A program made the position numbers and the translations under genes. A stretch of 64,000 nucleotides of DNA from Pollenia angustigena. Lineage: Eukaryota > Arthropoda > Insecta > Diptera > Polleniidae. How positions within the stretch are numbered: position 1 is the first letter of the stretch; every line of letters starts with the position of its first letter. Positions 42,884 to 53,485 of the stretch are shown piece by piece. The DNA is taken from contig OV884059.1 of NCBI GenBank assembly GCA_930367215.1, positions 49,570,957-49,634,956 on the forward strand, given 5' to 3'. The notes beneath the pieces were generated by a model, which worked only from the letters and a program-made list of their open reading frames with translations, did no database searches and was not told where the DNA came from.

Positions 42884-44377
42884 GGTTTGTTAAGTACAGC
42901 TTGCAATAACATCGATTGCATTCTAAGCATTTTCTGCATCATATTACCCATTGTGTTCGTAAAATTATTTACTGTTTGCACTAATGTTTCCATGGTTTTT
43001 TCTAAACGACTTAAATTAGAAACCGGAGTTTCATCATTACTTGGCGAGGCACCTTGCATTGGCTGATGGTTTGATTTTAGGACGTTAGCGTAAGAGGTTC
43101 TGTTATTACTAGGCTCGGGGGCTTGAATTGCATTTGTGTTTACTTGATTTGCAACCTGCATTTGAGGGGTATTTTTTTTCGGTCCAACCGTCTGCTTGAC
43201 GATATTATATACAGGGCATCCTCTATAATTCGCAGTGTGATTACCGCCACAGTTGCTACATTTTTTTACGTTGGGGTCGGTTTTAGACTTATCGCAAGAA
43301 ACTGTACCGTGTAGTCTACCACATACTACGCGGACAGGGGGTAAGTAGCAGTATGCCTTGGTATGGCCAAATTCTTGGCAGTTTAAGCACTGAACAGGTC
43401 CATTTTTTTTGTGCGGCTTTTCTATAGTTATTCTTCTGTAGAGAATATATTTTAAATTGTAAATAGGATGTGTTTCGTTTTTTTTAAGTTTTACGTCGCC
43501 GGGTTCAAACTCCACTTGAAAAAGTGGTTGGGGAATTTTTTTCTCTATTTTTAATTTTTACTACATGTTTTACCTTGAAGCCTTTTTCTTCTAGGAATGT
43601 TTAACCTCTTCTGGGTCCACACATGAGTCAATACCCTTAATCACTACCTGAAGACCTTTACTGCTTTTCAGTTGGTAGGTATAAAAGTTTTTTTTTAAGT
43701 GTTTCAAAGATGTTTACTATTTTGCGAAAATCATTCTCATGATTGACTTGTATTTTTGTCTCGTTAATACTTCCAAACGAATTTTCACCTATCACCGATA
43801 TCAAACTCTTTATGAGCTCATTTGAATTTTGCTCCCTAAGATATATCGGGTGAGGCTTGGATGGTTTAATGACGTTTGGTGCTTCAGAGGATTCATCCTC
43901 CAGAATTGCAAAACGATTTTGAGTATTTATTTTATCAAAAGATGGTACTTTTGAGGCCGAAGCAACTGCTGCAGAGGTAGGGCTGCTTCCCCGTTTAAGC
44001 ACTGTTATGTACTTGTCCATACCAACTTGTACTGTAGGCTTTTGACAACTTTTTACAGGGGGATTTTCCATTGCATTTGTGTTTGAGTTCATGGTATCAT
44101 TTCCCACTAAATTTGTTTTTGACGTCACGGCAATACTTGCTGGCCTGGCAACACTTGTCACCAAATCTAGTTGTAGTTTTTTTAATGAGTCACTATCCAC
44201 TGTTTTTGTAAACATCGAGGGTGATAGGGAACTTGTTCGAGTAATTGGCTTAGCCGTTAAATAGTTTATATTGTTATGTTTTGTTTTATTTATTTCTGCA
44301 TTATTTTCATTTGCATTAACTAAAACGTAAACGTTTCTTTCATTTTGTCTTAGTGTTGTTTCACTGTTCGTACTCAT
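42880..44377 (-). pseudogene. Jockey-type ORF1, copy B
   Basis: Frames 43658-44377 and 42880-43515 match copy A, with the same frameshift between them. The C-terminal frame is longer here (211 residues) because the single-base insertion of copy A is missing. It ends in the methionine-rich tail and overlaps the ORF2 start by four bases, as in the LINE at 19273. Confidence 0.8.
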
Positions 44378-44835
44378 GCAAAGAGTTGTTTTTGTTTTTC
44401 ACCGTTTTGCTTTGCTCTTAATATTTTTATTATTTATTGTATTTTACAACAACAACAAAAATAAGAAATTTAAACAATGAAAATATATTGCACTTATAAT
44501 AAACAAATTTGGACTTTCCCCATTATCGAAAAATGTTAACCATTTTTGGATTATTTTATTTGAATGGGGGATTTCAAAAAAATTTATGCACTATATATAT
44601 ACATAGTGACAAAAGGGAATCAAAATGTTTCAGTTGCTAATTAAGGCAGAATTATTTACCAGGTTGTTGTAGTTCTTTGAAGATCAAATTATTAAACTAA
44701 AGCGACCAGATTTTGAAAATAAAAATAGAGGACATAAAGAAAAAAAGTAAAAAATATATTTTTGACTTCAAGATTTTGTACTTATATTACAGACAAATTT
44801 ACATTCCCATATTTATATACGTACAGTAAATTAAA

Positions 44836-45199
44836 ACAAGTAATAAAGTATAGTCGGTTAAGCCCGACCATATGATACCCTACACCACAGTATGCATCAT
44901 GCTTATATGTCCATATAAATATGGATTTATCCATACTTATAAACTTCATTAAGATCGGTTTGAAAGTTTGTGAGAGGTAGAAATTGCTCCCTAACTCCCC
45001 TTGGTCCTTGTGCCAATTATCTTTAAAATTGCGACCTGTACTTGGCGCACAAGGTTACATGGACAGCCAGTCAGCCAGCCAGAAGTGATTCTGAGTCGAT
45101 CGGTATACTTTAAGGTGGGTCCAGGACCAATATTTTAATGCGTTACACACATCAGCACAAATGCATAATACCCTCTCCACTATTGTGGTGTGGGTATAA
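44836..45199. repeat. Dispersed repeat A, short copy
   Basis: It starts ACAAGTAATAAAGTATAGTC, with a hairpin-forming GTCGG...CCGAC head. It contains CATGGACAGCCAG and GATCGGTATACTTTAAGG, and ends CCACTATTGTGGTGTGGGTA then TAAAA. The copy at 45888 has the same start and end and is longer. Untranslated and AT-rich; the small frame across 45055-45306 is not supported as a gene. Confidence 0.7.
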
Positions 45200-45213
45200 A
45201 AATAACATATTAT

Positions 45214-45433
45214 CGGCTTAATATGTAAACCTGCAAATCCACTTTTTAAATAAATTGAGATTTTGATGCCGTTGGGTAGAGAAAGATATGCCTCGTGGAC
45301 CAGCAATTTGAGTATTGAAGTGTGTCAAATCAACTATATTTTTTGTTTCCTCTCAAGCAGCAAATAGGAAAAATAAAAAGTTTTTCCTGTAAAATTTTTT
45401 GAAAGGGAGTTAGCAGGTTTGCATATTAAGCCG
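45214..45433. mobile_element. MITE with 21-bp inverted repeats
   Basis: CGGCTTAATATGTAAACCTG at 45214 faces its complement, with one change, ending at 45433. The 220-bp element has no coding capacity; TAT words lie at both edges, but no firm duplication was read. Confidence 0.55.
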
Positions 45434-45791
45434 AAGATATATAAAAATTTACATTTACTTAAGTAAAATTAGTTTAAAAAAATAACGAAACTTAAAAATG
45501 CATTGCACTTACTTATTCAAAACTTTTCACTGCAAGTGTATGAGAGTTCAGTATGAATATGAACAGAACAAGCATGGCACGACATTTACCAGAAAGGACC
45601 AGTGATCGCCGCGAAATAAAATTTATTTTAATTTATAAAAATAAAAGCAAATATTGGTCATGCTTTAAAAAAAAGAGTAAAAAGATGACAGATTATGAAA
45701 AAAGATGATAAAAGAGGACACAAATTTTATAGAGGACAGCCAGTTAAAATAGATGATTGTCCTCTAAAAAAGAGAACGTATGGTCACCTTA
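45434..45791 (-). mobile_element. Probable 5' end of the interrupted hAT element
   Basis: Read on the minus strand from 45791: TAAGGTGACCATACGTTCTC, then TTTTTTAGAGGACAATCATC and repeated GAGGACA-type words. This resembles hAT 5' ends with subterminal AGAGGAC repeats, and pairs loosely with the 3' edge TAGGCTTGCCAT at 35346. The transposase upstream part is not recognisable between 44518 and here. The assignment is inference. Confidence 0.4.
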
Positions 45792-45887
45792 ATTAAACAC
45801 AAGGCGAGTTCTCTTTACATGTTCCCGCCTTTCTCATACACAATATAACTAATGTATTGTGATACAAAGTTGACAGCTACAAATAAA

Positions 45888-46590
45888 ACAAGTAAGAATG
45901 TATAGTCGGTCAAGCCCGACCATATCATACCCTACACCACAGTATTTAAAAACACATCATGCTTATGTGTCCATGTAAATATAGATTTATCTATGTTTAT
46001 AAACTTCATGAAAATCGGTTTGAAAGTTTGTGAGAGGCAGAAATTGCCCCCTGCCTCCTCTTGTGGTCCTATTTTTTAAAAACTGTATAGCCAATGTGTC
46101 CCTATAGATATGGATCTATCTATGTTTTAAATTTCATTAAAATCGGTTTGAGAGGCAGAAATTGCCCCTATGTCCCCTCGTGGTCCGATTTTTTTTAAAA
46201 TTTATACATTTTGTGTCCATATAGATATGGTTCTATCTATGTTTTAAGTTTCATTAAAATCGGTTTGATAGTTTCTGAGAGGAAGAAATTTCCCCCTATC
46301 TTCCCTCGTGGTCCCACGATTCGGCCCATTTTCAATAGGCTTGGTCCTTGTGCCAATAAGAACCTATGACCCAAATTTTATTAAATTATCTCAAAAATTG
46401 CGACCTATACTTTGCGCACAAGGTTACATGGACAGCCAGCCTGCCAGCTGGACGGACGTCGTTAGTTCGACTCAGAAAGTGATTCTGAGTAGATCGGTAT
46501 ACTTTAAGGTTGGTCTAGGACCACTATCTTAAGGCGTTACACACATCAGCACAAATGCATAATACCCTCTCCACTATTGTGGTGTGGGTA
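45888..46590. repeat. Dispersed repeat A, long copy
   Basis: It starts ACAAGTAAGAATGTATAGTC, with the head GTCGGTCAAGCCCGAC able to form a hairpin. Inside, a block of about 110 bp (TATAGATATGGATCTATCTA, then AAATCGGTTTGA, then CCCTCGTGGTCC) is repeated about three times. It ends in the same GGTGTGGGTATAAAA as the short copy. No coding region is supported. Confidence 0.7.
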
Positions 46591-46655
46591 TAAAAATAAA
46601 AAAAACTATTAGGTAAATTAAGTGAATACTTTTAATAAAAATATTACAATTAAAT

Positions 46656-46874
46656 ATGGGAAAACCATATCCAAAAATAAAGGATACCAACGCAAATGTT
46701 GTAAATAATGTAGAAATTGTCGATCACACTGAAGAATTAAACTCCATATGGATGTTAGCATTAATTTTAGTAATAGTATCAATAACTAATTTGCTACTTA
46801 AAGTCTATATTTTGCATAAAAGGTCACTTAGAAAGAGATACCTTAGTAAGGGTAATGATTTGGACAAAGTTTGA
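46656..46874 (+). CDS. gypsy small frame with one membrane segment
   Basis: A 72-residue frame with a hydrophobic stretch (MLALILVIVSITNLLLKVYI, residues ~30-49) followed by HKRSLRKRYLSKGNDLDKV. A short membrane-type protein ahead of gag, ending in a basic K/R-rich LDK motif, matches my memory of the small upstream frame in mdg1/412-like elements. The frame is intact, although the element is dead. The function is unknown. Confidence 0.5.
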   Translation: MGKPYPKIKDTNANVVNNVEIVDHTEELNSIWMLALILVIVSITNLLLKVYILHKRSLRKRYLSKGNDLDKV

Positions 46875-46883
46875 GTTTTCTGT

Positions 46884-47276
46884 ATGGATTGGAAAAGTAT
46901 TTTAGAAAGGTGTAGAAACATAAAGGAAAAATTTAATCAATCATACAAATGTATTAATGTAGACAGACAAATAAAGAAAGAAACACTTAGGAATATTATT
47001 AAACCATTTAGAAGAAATTAGAATCGTAGAGGTAACAACAAATTTCTCCCACGAGACAATTATCCAAGAAGCAATTATCAGATAAATAATTATCCCCGAA
47101 ATAGTAATTACAACAATTATAATACTAGTGAAAATAACTATAACAGTAATGGTAGAAACACTAACCTTAACCAAAATCAACAAAGACACAACAATCGTAG
47201 AAACCATGTACACACAACAGAAAGTAATGATAGAGATTCGGAAAACTCGAATCATCCCCTAGGATTGAATCAATAA
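46884..47276 (+). pseudogene. gypsy gag remnant with large internal deletion
   Basis: MDWKSILERCRNIKEKF at 46884 looks like the gag start. After about 45 codons and a stop (KPFRRN), the sequence passes at once to an asparagine/arginine-rich tail (NNYNTSENNYNSNGRN, QQRQHNRRN), typical of the Gag C-terminus in this group, ending near 47276. The capsid domain is missing, so most of gag has been deleted. Confidence 0.65.
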
Positions 47277-47278
47277 GA

Positions 47279-47890
47279 AGAAAAGTATATAACCTCAATC
47301 TTAACTTTTGTTTCTTCATTAACACTTACATAGGTAACACTAATACCAAACTAACATTATTAGTAGACACAGGAGCAGACATTTCTTTAGTTAAATCAAA
47401 ATATTTTGTACGTACCAAAATACATACAAATAAGACTACATCAATAAGTGGAATAGGAAAAGGTGAAATCAAATCCATAGGTACTATATTATTTGAATTA
47501 AGGAATCAACATTTTTTAATACCCCATATTTTTCATGTTGTAAATGATAATTTTCCTAGTACATGCGACGGAATTATTGGAATGGATTTTATAAAGAAAT
47601 ACAATTGTGTATTAGACTTTAACAATGACTACGACTACCTAATTCTTAGACCTGTCAACATTACACATGATATAAAAATACCACTTACAAACAATAGCAA
47701 AAACATTGTACTACCAGCCAGATCAGAGGTCATACGTAAAGTACACTTTGGAATGGCTGAAGAAGACATATTGGTACCCAATCAGGAAATAGCTTCAGGT
47801 GTATTTATTGCAAACACACTCGTGAAAACTAATAACGCCTACATACGTCTATTAAATACTAATGATCAAGTATGGGCACCACTACATTGA
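47279..47890 (+). pseudogene. gypsy aspartic protease
   Basis: The frame includes LLVDTGADISLVKSKYF (catalytic DTG at 47366-47374), SISGIGKGEIKSIG and the conserved GIIGMDFIKKYNCVLDF. It continues to VIRKVHFGMAEEDILVPNQE and ends after NDQVWAPLH, where extra DNA interrupts the connection to reverse transcriptase. The protease itself looks complete; the product would process Gag-Pol. Confidence 0.8.
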
Positions 47891-47892
47891 AA

Positions 47893-48033
47893 GCTTTGCA
47901 TGTGTGGCATTGGTTATTGGTATTGGTTTGTTTACGTTTTCATATGTTGGTTTTATGCTCTTTTGCTCTTTGTTTTTTGTGTATGTGTACACATCGTTCG
48001 CTCTTTTTGCATTTTCATTTTGCATTTGCCCAT
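47893..48033. other. ~140-bp insertion between protease and reverse transcriptase
   Basis: The pol frame breaks at AGCTTTGCATGTGTGGCATT, and a T/G-rich stretch follows until GCATTTGCCCATAGCTGCTA, where pol-like coding (NDTTTTVQTN) resumes. The block begins and ends with words related by inversion (TTTGCATGTG / CATTTGCCCA), weakly suggesting a small mobile sequence. Confidence 0.4.
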
Positions 48034-48039
48034 AGCTGC

Positions 48040-49540
48040 TAATGATACTACAACCACAGTACAAACAAATAATATAGTAACAGAAAACATCCATAAATAC
48101 AATTGTATAACAAAAAGAAATAGTAACAATAATGACAGAAAATCTGAAATATTAGAAGAATTACAGAAGAAGTTTCCCAAACCATTCGAGAAACTATTAA
48201 CCGAACTATGCTCTGAATTTCATGACATATTTGGAATTGAGACAGAACCAGTTAGCACTAACAATTTTTATAAGCAAAAGTTAAGAACAAATGATTCAAC
48301 ACCGATATACATAAAGAACTATAGAATACCTTATACCCACAAGGAAGAAATAGAAAAGCAAGTAAATCAGTTGATAAATGATGAAATAGTAGAACAATCA
48401 TATTCTGATTGTAACAGCCCAATTCTGTTAGTTCCAAAGAAATCTTTGCGAACTCTGAACAGAAAAGATGGAGGCTTGTGGTCGATTACCGACAAATAAA
48501 TAAGAAACTTATAGCTGATAAATTTCCTTTACCAAAAATCGATGATATACTAGACCAACTTGGTAGAGCATAATATTTTTCTTGTTAAGATCTGATGTCT
48601 GGATTTCATCAAATCAAATTAGACGACCAGTCTAGAGACATAACATCATTTTCAACCAATAAAGGTTCATATAGATTTACAAGATTACCCAATGGTCTCA
48701 AGGTAGCTCCTAACTCATTTCAAAGAATGATGACACTAGCTTTTAGCGGCCTAAAACCAAATCAAGCATTCCTGTATATGGACGACTTGGTTGTATTAGG
48801 ATGCCCGGACAAACATATGCTAGCAAACTTAAGGGAAGTATTTCAATAATGAAGGAAGTAACATACCTTGGTCACAAGTGCACTGACAAAGGTATTCTGC
48901 CAGATGATACTAAATATTCTGTTATTAAAAATTATCCAACACCAACGAACGCAGATAGTGCGAAAAGATACGTAGCTTATTGCAATTACTATCGTAGATT
49001 TATTAAAAATTTTTCAGAATATTCAAGACATTTACGAAACTATCGAAAAAGGGCGCAAAGTTTGAATGGACAAAAGAATGCAATCAGGCATTTGAATATT
49101 TAAAAAAGGTTTTAATGAGCCCGACATTACATCAATATCCTGACTTCACAAAAGAATTTTGTATAACAACAGACGCAAGCAAACAAGCTTGTGGCGCTGT
49201 ACTTACACAGGAATATGAAGGTAAACAACTTCCAATTGCATATGCTTCGAAAACTTTTACTAAAGGTGAAAGTAATAAATCCACTATCGAACAAGAGTTT
49301 ACAGCTATTCATTGGGCTATAAATTACTTCAGGCCTTATATATATGGAAAACACTTTCTCGTCCGCTCTGACCACAGACCGTTGACATACCTATTTTCCA
49401 TTAAAAATCCAAGCTCCAAATTAACATGAATGAGGTTAGACTTAGAAAAATATGACTTCACTATAGAATATCTTAGGGGAAAAGATAATTATATCGCAGA
49501 TGCACTATCACGCATCACCATTAATGACTTGAAAGATATG
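48040..49540 (+). pseudogene. gypsy reverse transcriptase and RNase H
   Basis: In order: YRIPYTHKEEIEKQVNQLI, CNSPILLVPKKS, VDYRQINKKLIADKFPLPKI, MSGFHQIKLDDQSRDITSF, and the catalytic YMDDLVVLG (48776-48802), then YLGHKCTDKGILPDD, YCNYYRRFIKNFSEYS, RNase H DASKQACGAVLTQEY and SDHRPLTYLF, ending DYIADALSRI-like near 49520. Stops near 48571 and 48585, a small deletion and frameshift near 48835, and another near 49035 inactivate it. Confidence 0.9.
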
Positions 49541-49739
49541 AATGACAAGATTTGTTCCGTATTGAGAGCTACAATAAGATCAATGAAAAATAATTAAAGG
49601 ACGGAAAATCAGAAGAATCCAGTAAAAAGCAATATTCAACAAAGTATAAACAAAACTAAAGAGCCCAGTATATATGTACCACTAAATAATACTGACATCA
49701 GAAAATACTATAAACTAAAGATTTCCCCCAGAAGATGTT

Positions 49740-50354
49740 AAATCAAAAAGGGAAAATCTATAGTAACATATATACAAATTGTTTACTAATGGGAATCTTG
49801 ACTACGGACAATTTTACCCTAGGCTCGAAAATGTGGCCGGTAAGCACAATATTCATAATTTACAAGTGGCACCTAGTGAGAAAATGTTCGAATTTATCTC
49901 CATTAATGATTTTAAAATAATGGGCAATAAGATATTAAATAAAATTAAAATAGCGCTATTAAATGAGGTGACCCAAATTGATAATAGAAATGCCCAGGCA
50001 ATTCTTGATATTTTGTTGAAGTATCATGATGATCCGGTAGAAGGAGGACATTGTGGAATCCATAGGACAACAGAGAAAATAAAAAGGTATTACTACTGGA
50101 AATATATGTCCAAGGACATATCTAAATATATCAAATCCTGTCACAAATGCCAAACAGCAAAAATTATTAGGAATATAAAATGTCCTATGACTATGACAGA
50201 GACACCTAGGAAACCCTTTGACATAGTTTATGTAGATACAATAACACCATTTCTAAGATCGGTACAAGGAAATGAATATGCAATAACACTAATATGTGAT
50301 TTAACCAATACAAGACAAGCATGCTAAGGCGATATTTGAAAATTTCGTACTCAC
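49740..50354 (+). pseudogene. gypsy integrase, N-terminal half
   Basis: The HHCC zinc domain is visible (GGHCGIHRTTEKIKR, then SCHKCQTAK), followed by the catalytic core start FDIVYVDTITPF with the first catalytic aspartate. The coding sequence stops at 50354-50359, where the CTATG target copy of the Transib-like element begins. The frame resumes at 52610. Confidence 0.85.
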
Positions 50355-50957
50355 CTATGCACATAGGGGTTTTTTGCCAATCTAGCCGGACATTACTTTT
50401 TGTTTTAGCTTATATTGCTTCTTAAAAGTTATTGAGTGCCCCTAGATCGATAAAACTTGGCAGAAATATGTGATATTGTCATAGGCAGGTAAACCCCAAA
50501 AATAAATAAAATCGGACCAAGGAGGAAAAGGTTCCCCCTTGAAGAACTAATCCAACTTCTGAAAAATGCAATTTTTTTTAAAGTTTTCCCATACTTTTGT
50601 TTGGCAAATGCAACTTTTAACGTCGGCAAAAGTTAAAAACCCTAAAATTAGACCCATGAGATCGTAAAATTACACTTTTCGCCCCCGCCCCCTTTTGAGG
50701 GCGGTTACATGAAATAATATTTAAAAAAAAATTTAAATATTAAAAGAAATAGATTACTAACGCCTTAATACTATAAAAATTAAATTTTTGAACTTTTATG
50801 GGTAGGGCGAGGTATACCTCCAACCGCCTCCCCTCCCCCGGAACGACCCTGTAAAAAAAATTTTTTTTTCTAATATCCAAAACATATTAATTTTTAAGAT
50901 TTTATGTATTTTATAGTATTTAATTTATCTGAAAATAATTAATATATTCGTATCATA

Positions 50958-51303
50958 TATATTATTTCTAAAGCACTTTTTTTTGTCGGTTGCAAATATC
51001 TCCCATACCACAGCATCAAATTTAATGAATGATATCTCATTTTAAAGCTTATTTCTAACACTAATGACGAAAAATAATTAGAAATTTAAAAATTAATATT
51101 TTCATTGATAAAAATTACGGTGCGAAATATTCGCACGGGTCATCTAGTATATATTATTTCTAAAGCACTTTTTTTTGTCGGTTGCAAATATCTCATTTTA
51201 AAGCTTATTTCTAACACTAATGACGAAAAATAATTAGAAATTGAAAAATTAATATTTTCATTGATAAAAATTACGGTGCGAAATATTCGCACGGGTCATC
51301 TAG
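50958..51303 (+). mobile_element. Two tandem Helitron 3' ends
   Basis: Two successive copies of a 192-bp and a 152-bp unit each finish with a perfect 7-bp-stem hairpin, GTGCGAAATATTCGCAC (51120-51136 and 51276-51292), then GGGTCAT and CTAG (51144-51147 and 51300-51303) followed by T. The second unit lacks 40 bp between two ATATCTC words. No 5' TC end was located. Confidence 0.7.
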
Positions 51304-51364
51304 TTATAACTTATTTATAATAGTAAAAGCAAATTTTATTTAAAAAAAAAACTCTCTTTTGCAC

Positions 51365-51770
51365 TAAGATGATGATGAGTGCCATGGTTCTTCTTCGTCT
51401 GCTTCTTCAAAATCCTCTTCTGAATTCTCTTCAGAGCCAAGTAAAGTTGGAAGCATACAAGAAATTGCTTCTTTCGTAAAGGGTAATGACTTTTTTTTTG
51501 GAGTTGGTCTTATACTAGTAATCAGTGGGTCAGAACTGAGCAAAAGTCTATTTATAATATCTTTGTTACACTGAATCTCGAAAACATTCTAGCAAAATTC
51601 TGCCTGTAAAGCCGAAAATGTTTATTTCGTGCCTCAGACGCTTCTTCTGACAATAGCCCGATAGGCAACAATGCCTCACTCATTACAGTTGCGCCATGTA
51701 TTATACACTTTTTCCATTTTACTCTCAAAGCTTCAAAATGGTTCTGATAACAATTTTATGCTATAACCAC
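51365..51770 (-). pseudogene. Transposase C-terminus relic (SEEASEARNK)
   Basis: On the minus strand: QNHFEALRVKWKKCIIHGAT, then LLPIGLLSEEASEARNKHFR and LYRQNFARMFSRF. After a frameshift come NRLLLSSDPLITSIRPTPKK and an acidic E/D-rich end. I recall the S-E-E-A-x-E-A-R-N-K plus L-L-x-S-S-D-P order from the C-terminal region of a transposase-like protein group. Its position inside a CAC-ended, 5-bp-duplicating element suggests Transib (inference). It is broken by a stop near 51560. Confidence 0.55.
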
Positions 51771-52609
51771 AATATATATTAAAAAAAACTTAGTACCTAG
51801 AGCCCAGATTTGATTTTTTATTTTATATTATTTTTGTTGTTAATGATTTTAAAAGTTATGCAAAATAGGTACATTTATTTTGCTTCATAAAATAACGTCA
51901 TTTAGCGGCCGCACAGGTGGTTAAAACCCGTTACTCACTGTTTCGCACATCCCTTTTTTACACAGGTAATATTAGTCTTAGATGTAATAATTTAAATAAA
52001 AAACATCTTCAAACAACCAAAGCATTTTATGACTGACGAAAGGGTTTCTATCATATATGTACCTATGCAAGATGAGCAAAAACAGAAAAAGGTGAAATTT
52101 TAAAAAAATCATAAAAAATGGCGCAACAACGCGCAACGTTTTTTTTTTTTAATTTAAAAGTAGAGATTTCACCTTCAAATACCTTTTAAATTTTTTTTTT
52201 TTTACAAAAAAAAGTTAACAAAAAAATCGTTTTTTTTAATTTCGAACTAATTTTTTATCATAAAAACTTCTAATAAAATTTTTCTAAAAATTTTCATAAT
52301 TAGCAGTTTATATAGTCTTTCACAGAAAAAAAAAATCAATGTAAAATCTTTATTAGTTTATCTACAAAAAAAATATATTGTAAACCTCCCAAAAGCGTAA
52401 AAAGTCAATGAACACGCATGCAGTTTAATCAACTTTCCTGGTTTTAACAGTGTCCCAAAACCACAAATCTCAAGCAAAAGACTTGAAAATTCACTAAACG
52501 ATGCAGAACTTTGTTGTCTGTCGAGCTGCGTACTTAAATTTTCCATTTCTTAAATTTAATTTTATGCTTAATGTCCGGCTAGATTGGCAAAAAACCCCTA
52601 TGTGCTATG

Positions 52610-53262
52610 GTCCAATGAGAACTTTCGTATCAGATATGGGCACGGAATATAAAAATTATATTTTGACAGAACTGTGTACCCTACTAAATATTGTAAAACT
52701 AACTTCAACAGCGGACCACCATCAAACATTAGGGACAGTAGAAAGAAGTCACAGAACATTTAACGAATACGTACGATCTTACATTTCTGTAAACAAAACA
52801 GACTGGGATGATTGGTTAAAGTATTTCACATACTGTTTTAAGACCACACCCTCTACAGTTCATAACTACAGCCCCTATGAGCTAATTTTTTCAAAAGGTC
52901 CAAATAAGTTTAAACAGGAAGTCAACATTGATAGAATTTTACCTCTATACAACATAGATGACTATGCAAAAGAGGCAAAATTTAGGCTAGAAGTAGCATA
53001 TAAGAGAGCTCAAATACTTCTAGAAAATTATAAACATAAGCAAAAACTTAACTATGATAAGAAAACATTAGAATATAATTTTAGAATTAAAGATTTAGTA
53101 GTGCTTAAAGGTGAAACAGGCCATAAACTTGCTTCAAATTATAGAGGGCCATATGAAATAACAAACATAGATTTAAGAAATAATGTTACAATACTTGATA
53201 AGCTAACAAATAAAACACAAGTAGTACATAAGAATAGACTTAAAAGATATCATATTGTATAA
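52610..53262 (+). pseudogene. gypsy integrase, C-terminal half
   Basis: Continues after the insertion: FVSDMGTEYKN (second catalytic aspartate) and HHQTLGTVERSHRTFNEY (catalytic glutamate), then a GPY/F-type C-terminal module (SNYRGPYEITNI, VHKNRLKRYH) and a stop at 53262. The open frame extends upstream to 52501 only because the inserted element is open there. No env follows. Confidence 0.9.
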
Positions 53263-53485
53263 AGCTATAATTTGTAAACTATAATAAAAATAATAATAAA
53301 TTGTTAATATAAGAAAAAGAATGTTCAAAAAAAAAAAACAAAAACTTATATGAACATTTTTGTTTTAAGAATTTTGTAGTTTTAATAATACAATTATTAC
53401 CCAAGAATTTTAATTAATACCAAAGTATACATATAATAGTAAAAGAATGTCCATAAAACATTAAAGTTATATGAACATTCTTATT

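Larger units (their letters stand above)
40168..44517 (-). mobile_element. Second Jockey-type LINE family, tandem copy B
   Basis: Head-to-tail repeat of copy A. The joint reads GGACTTTTTTGGA then CTACATAGCG. The right edge GGACTTT is followed by CCCCATTATCG, which is unrelated to the left flank. The interior is nearly identical to copy A, one base shorter overall. Confidence 0.85.
50360..52604. mobile_element. Transib-like DNA transposon relic inside integrase
   Basis: The termini CACATAGGGGTTTTTTGCCA are exactly inverted for about 34 bp. A 5-bp target duplication, CTATG, flanks them (50355-50359, 52605-52609). Removing the element with one copy restores the integrase frame, so the boundaries are firm. 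CAC ends with 5-bp duplications are the Transib/RAG hallmark; other CAC-ended superfamilies have shorter duplications. A decayed transposase-like stretch lies at 51365-51770 (minus). The rest is AT-rich and holds two Helitron-type ends. Confidence 0.7.

Noticed and set aside
35811..44517. Telomeric HeT-A/TART-like LINE array
   Set aside because: The tandem LINEs are of the Jockey clade, but they sit inside a hAT remnant and a gypsy provirus and share dead mutations. That indicates DNA duplication, not telomere addition.
46656..46874. Envelope or transmembrane gene of an errantivirus
   Set aside because: The single hydrophobic segment lies before gag, and no env-like frame follows integrase, so the provirus is the env-less mdg1/412 type.
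46941..47255. Minus-strand hydrophobic frame rich in I/V
   Set aside because: It is the shadow of the asparagine-rich gag tail, whose AAT/AAC codons read as isoleucine and valine codons on the other strand.
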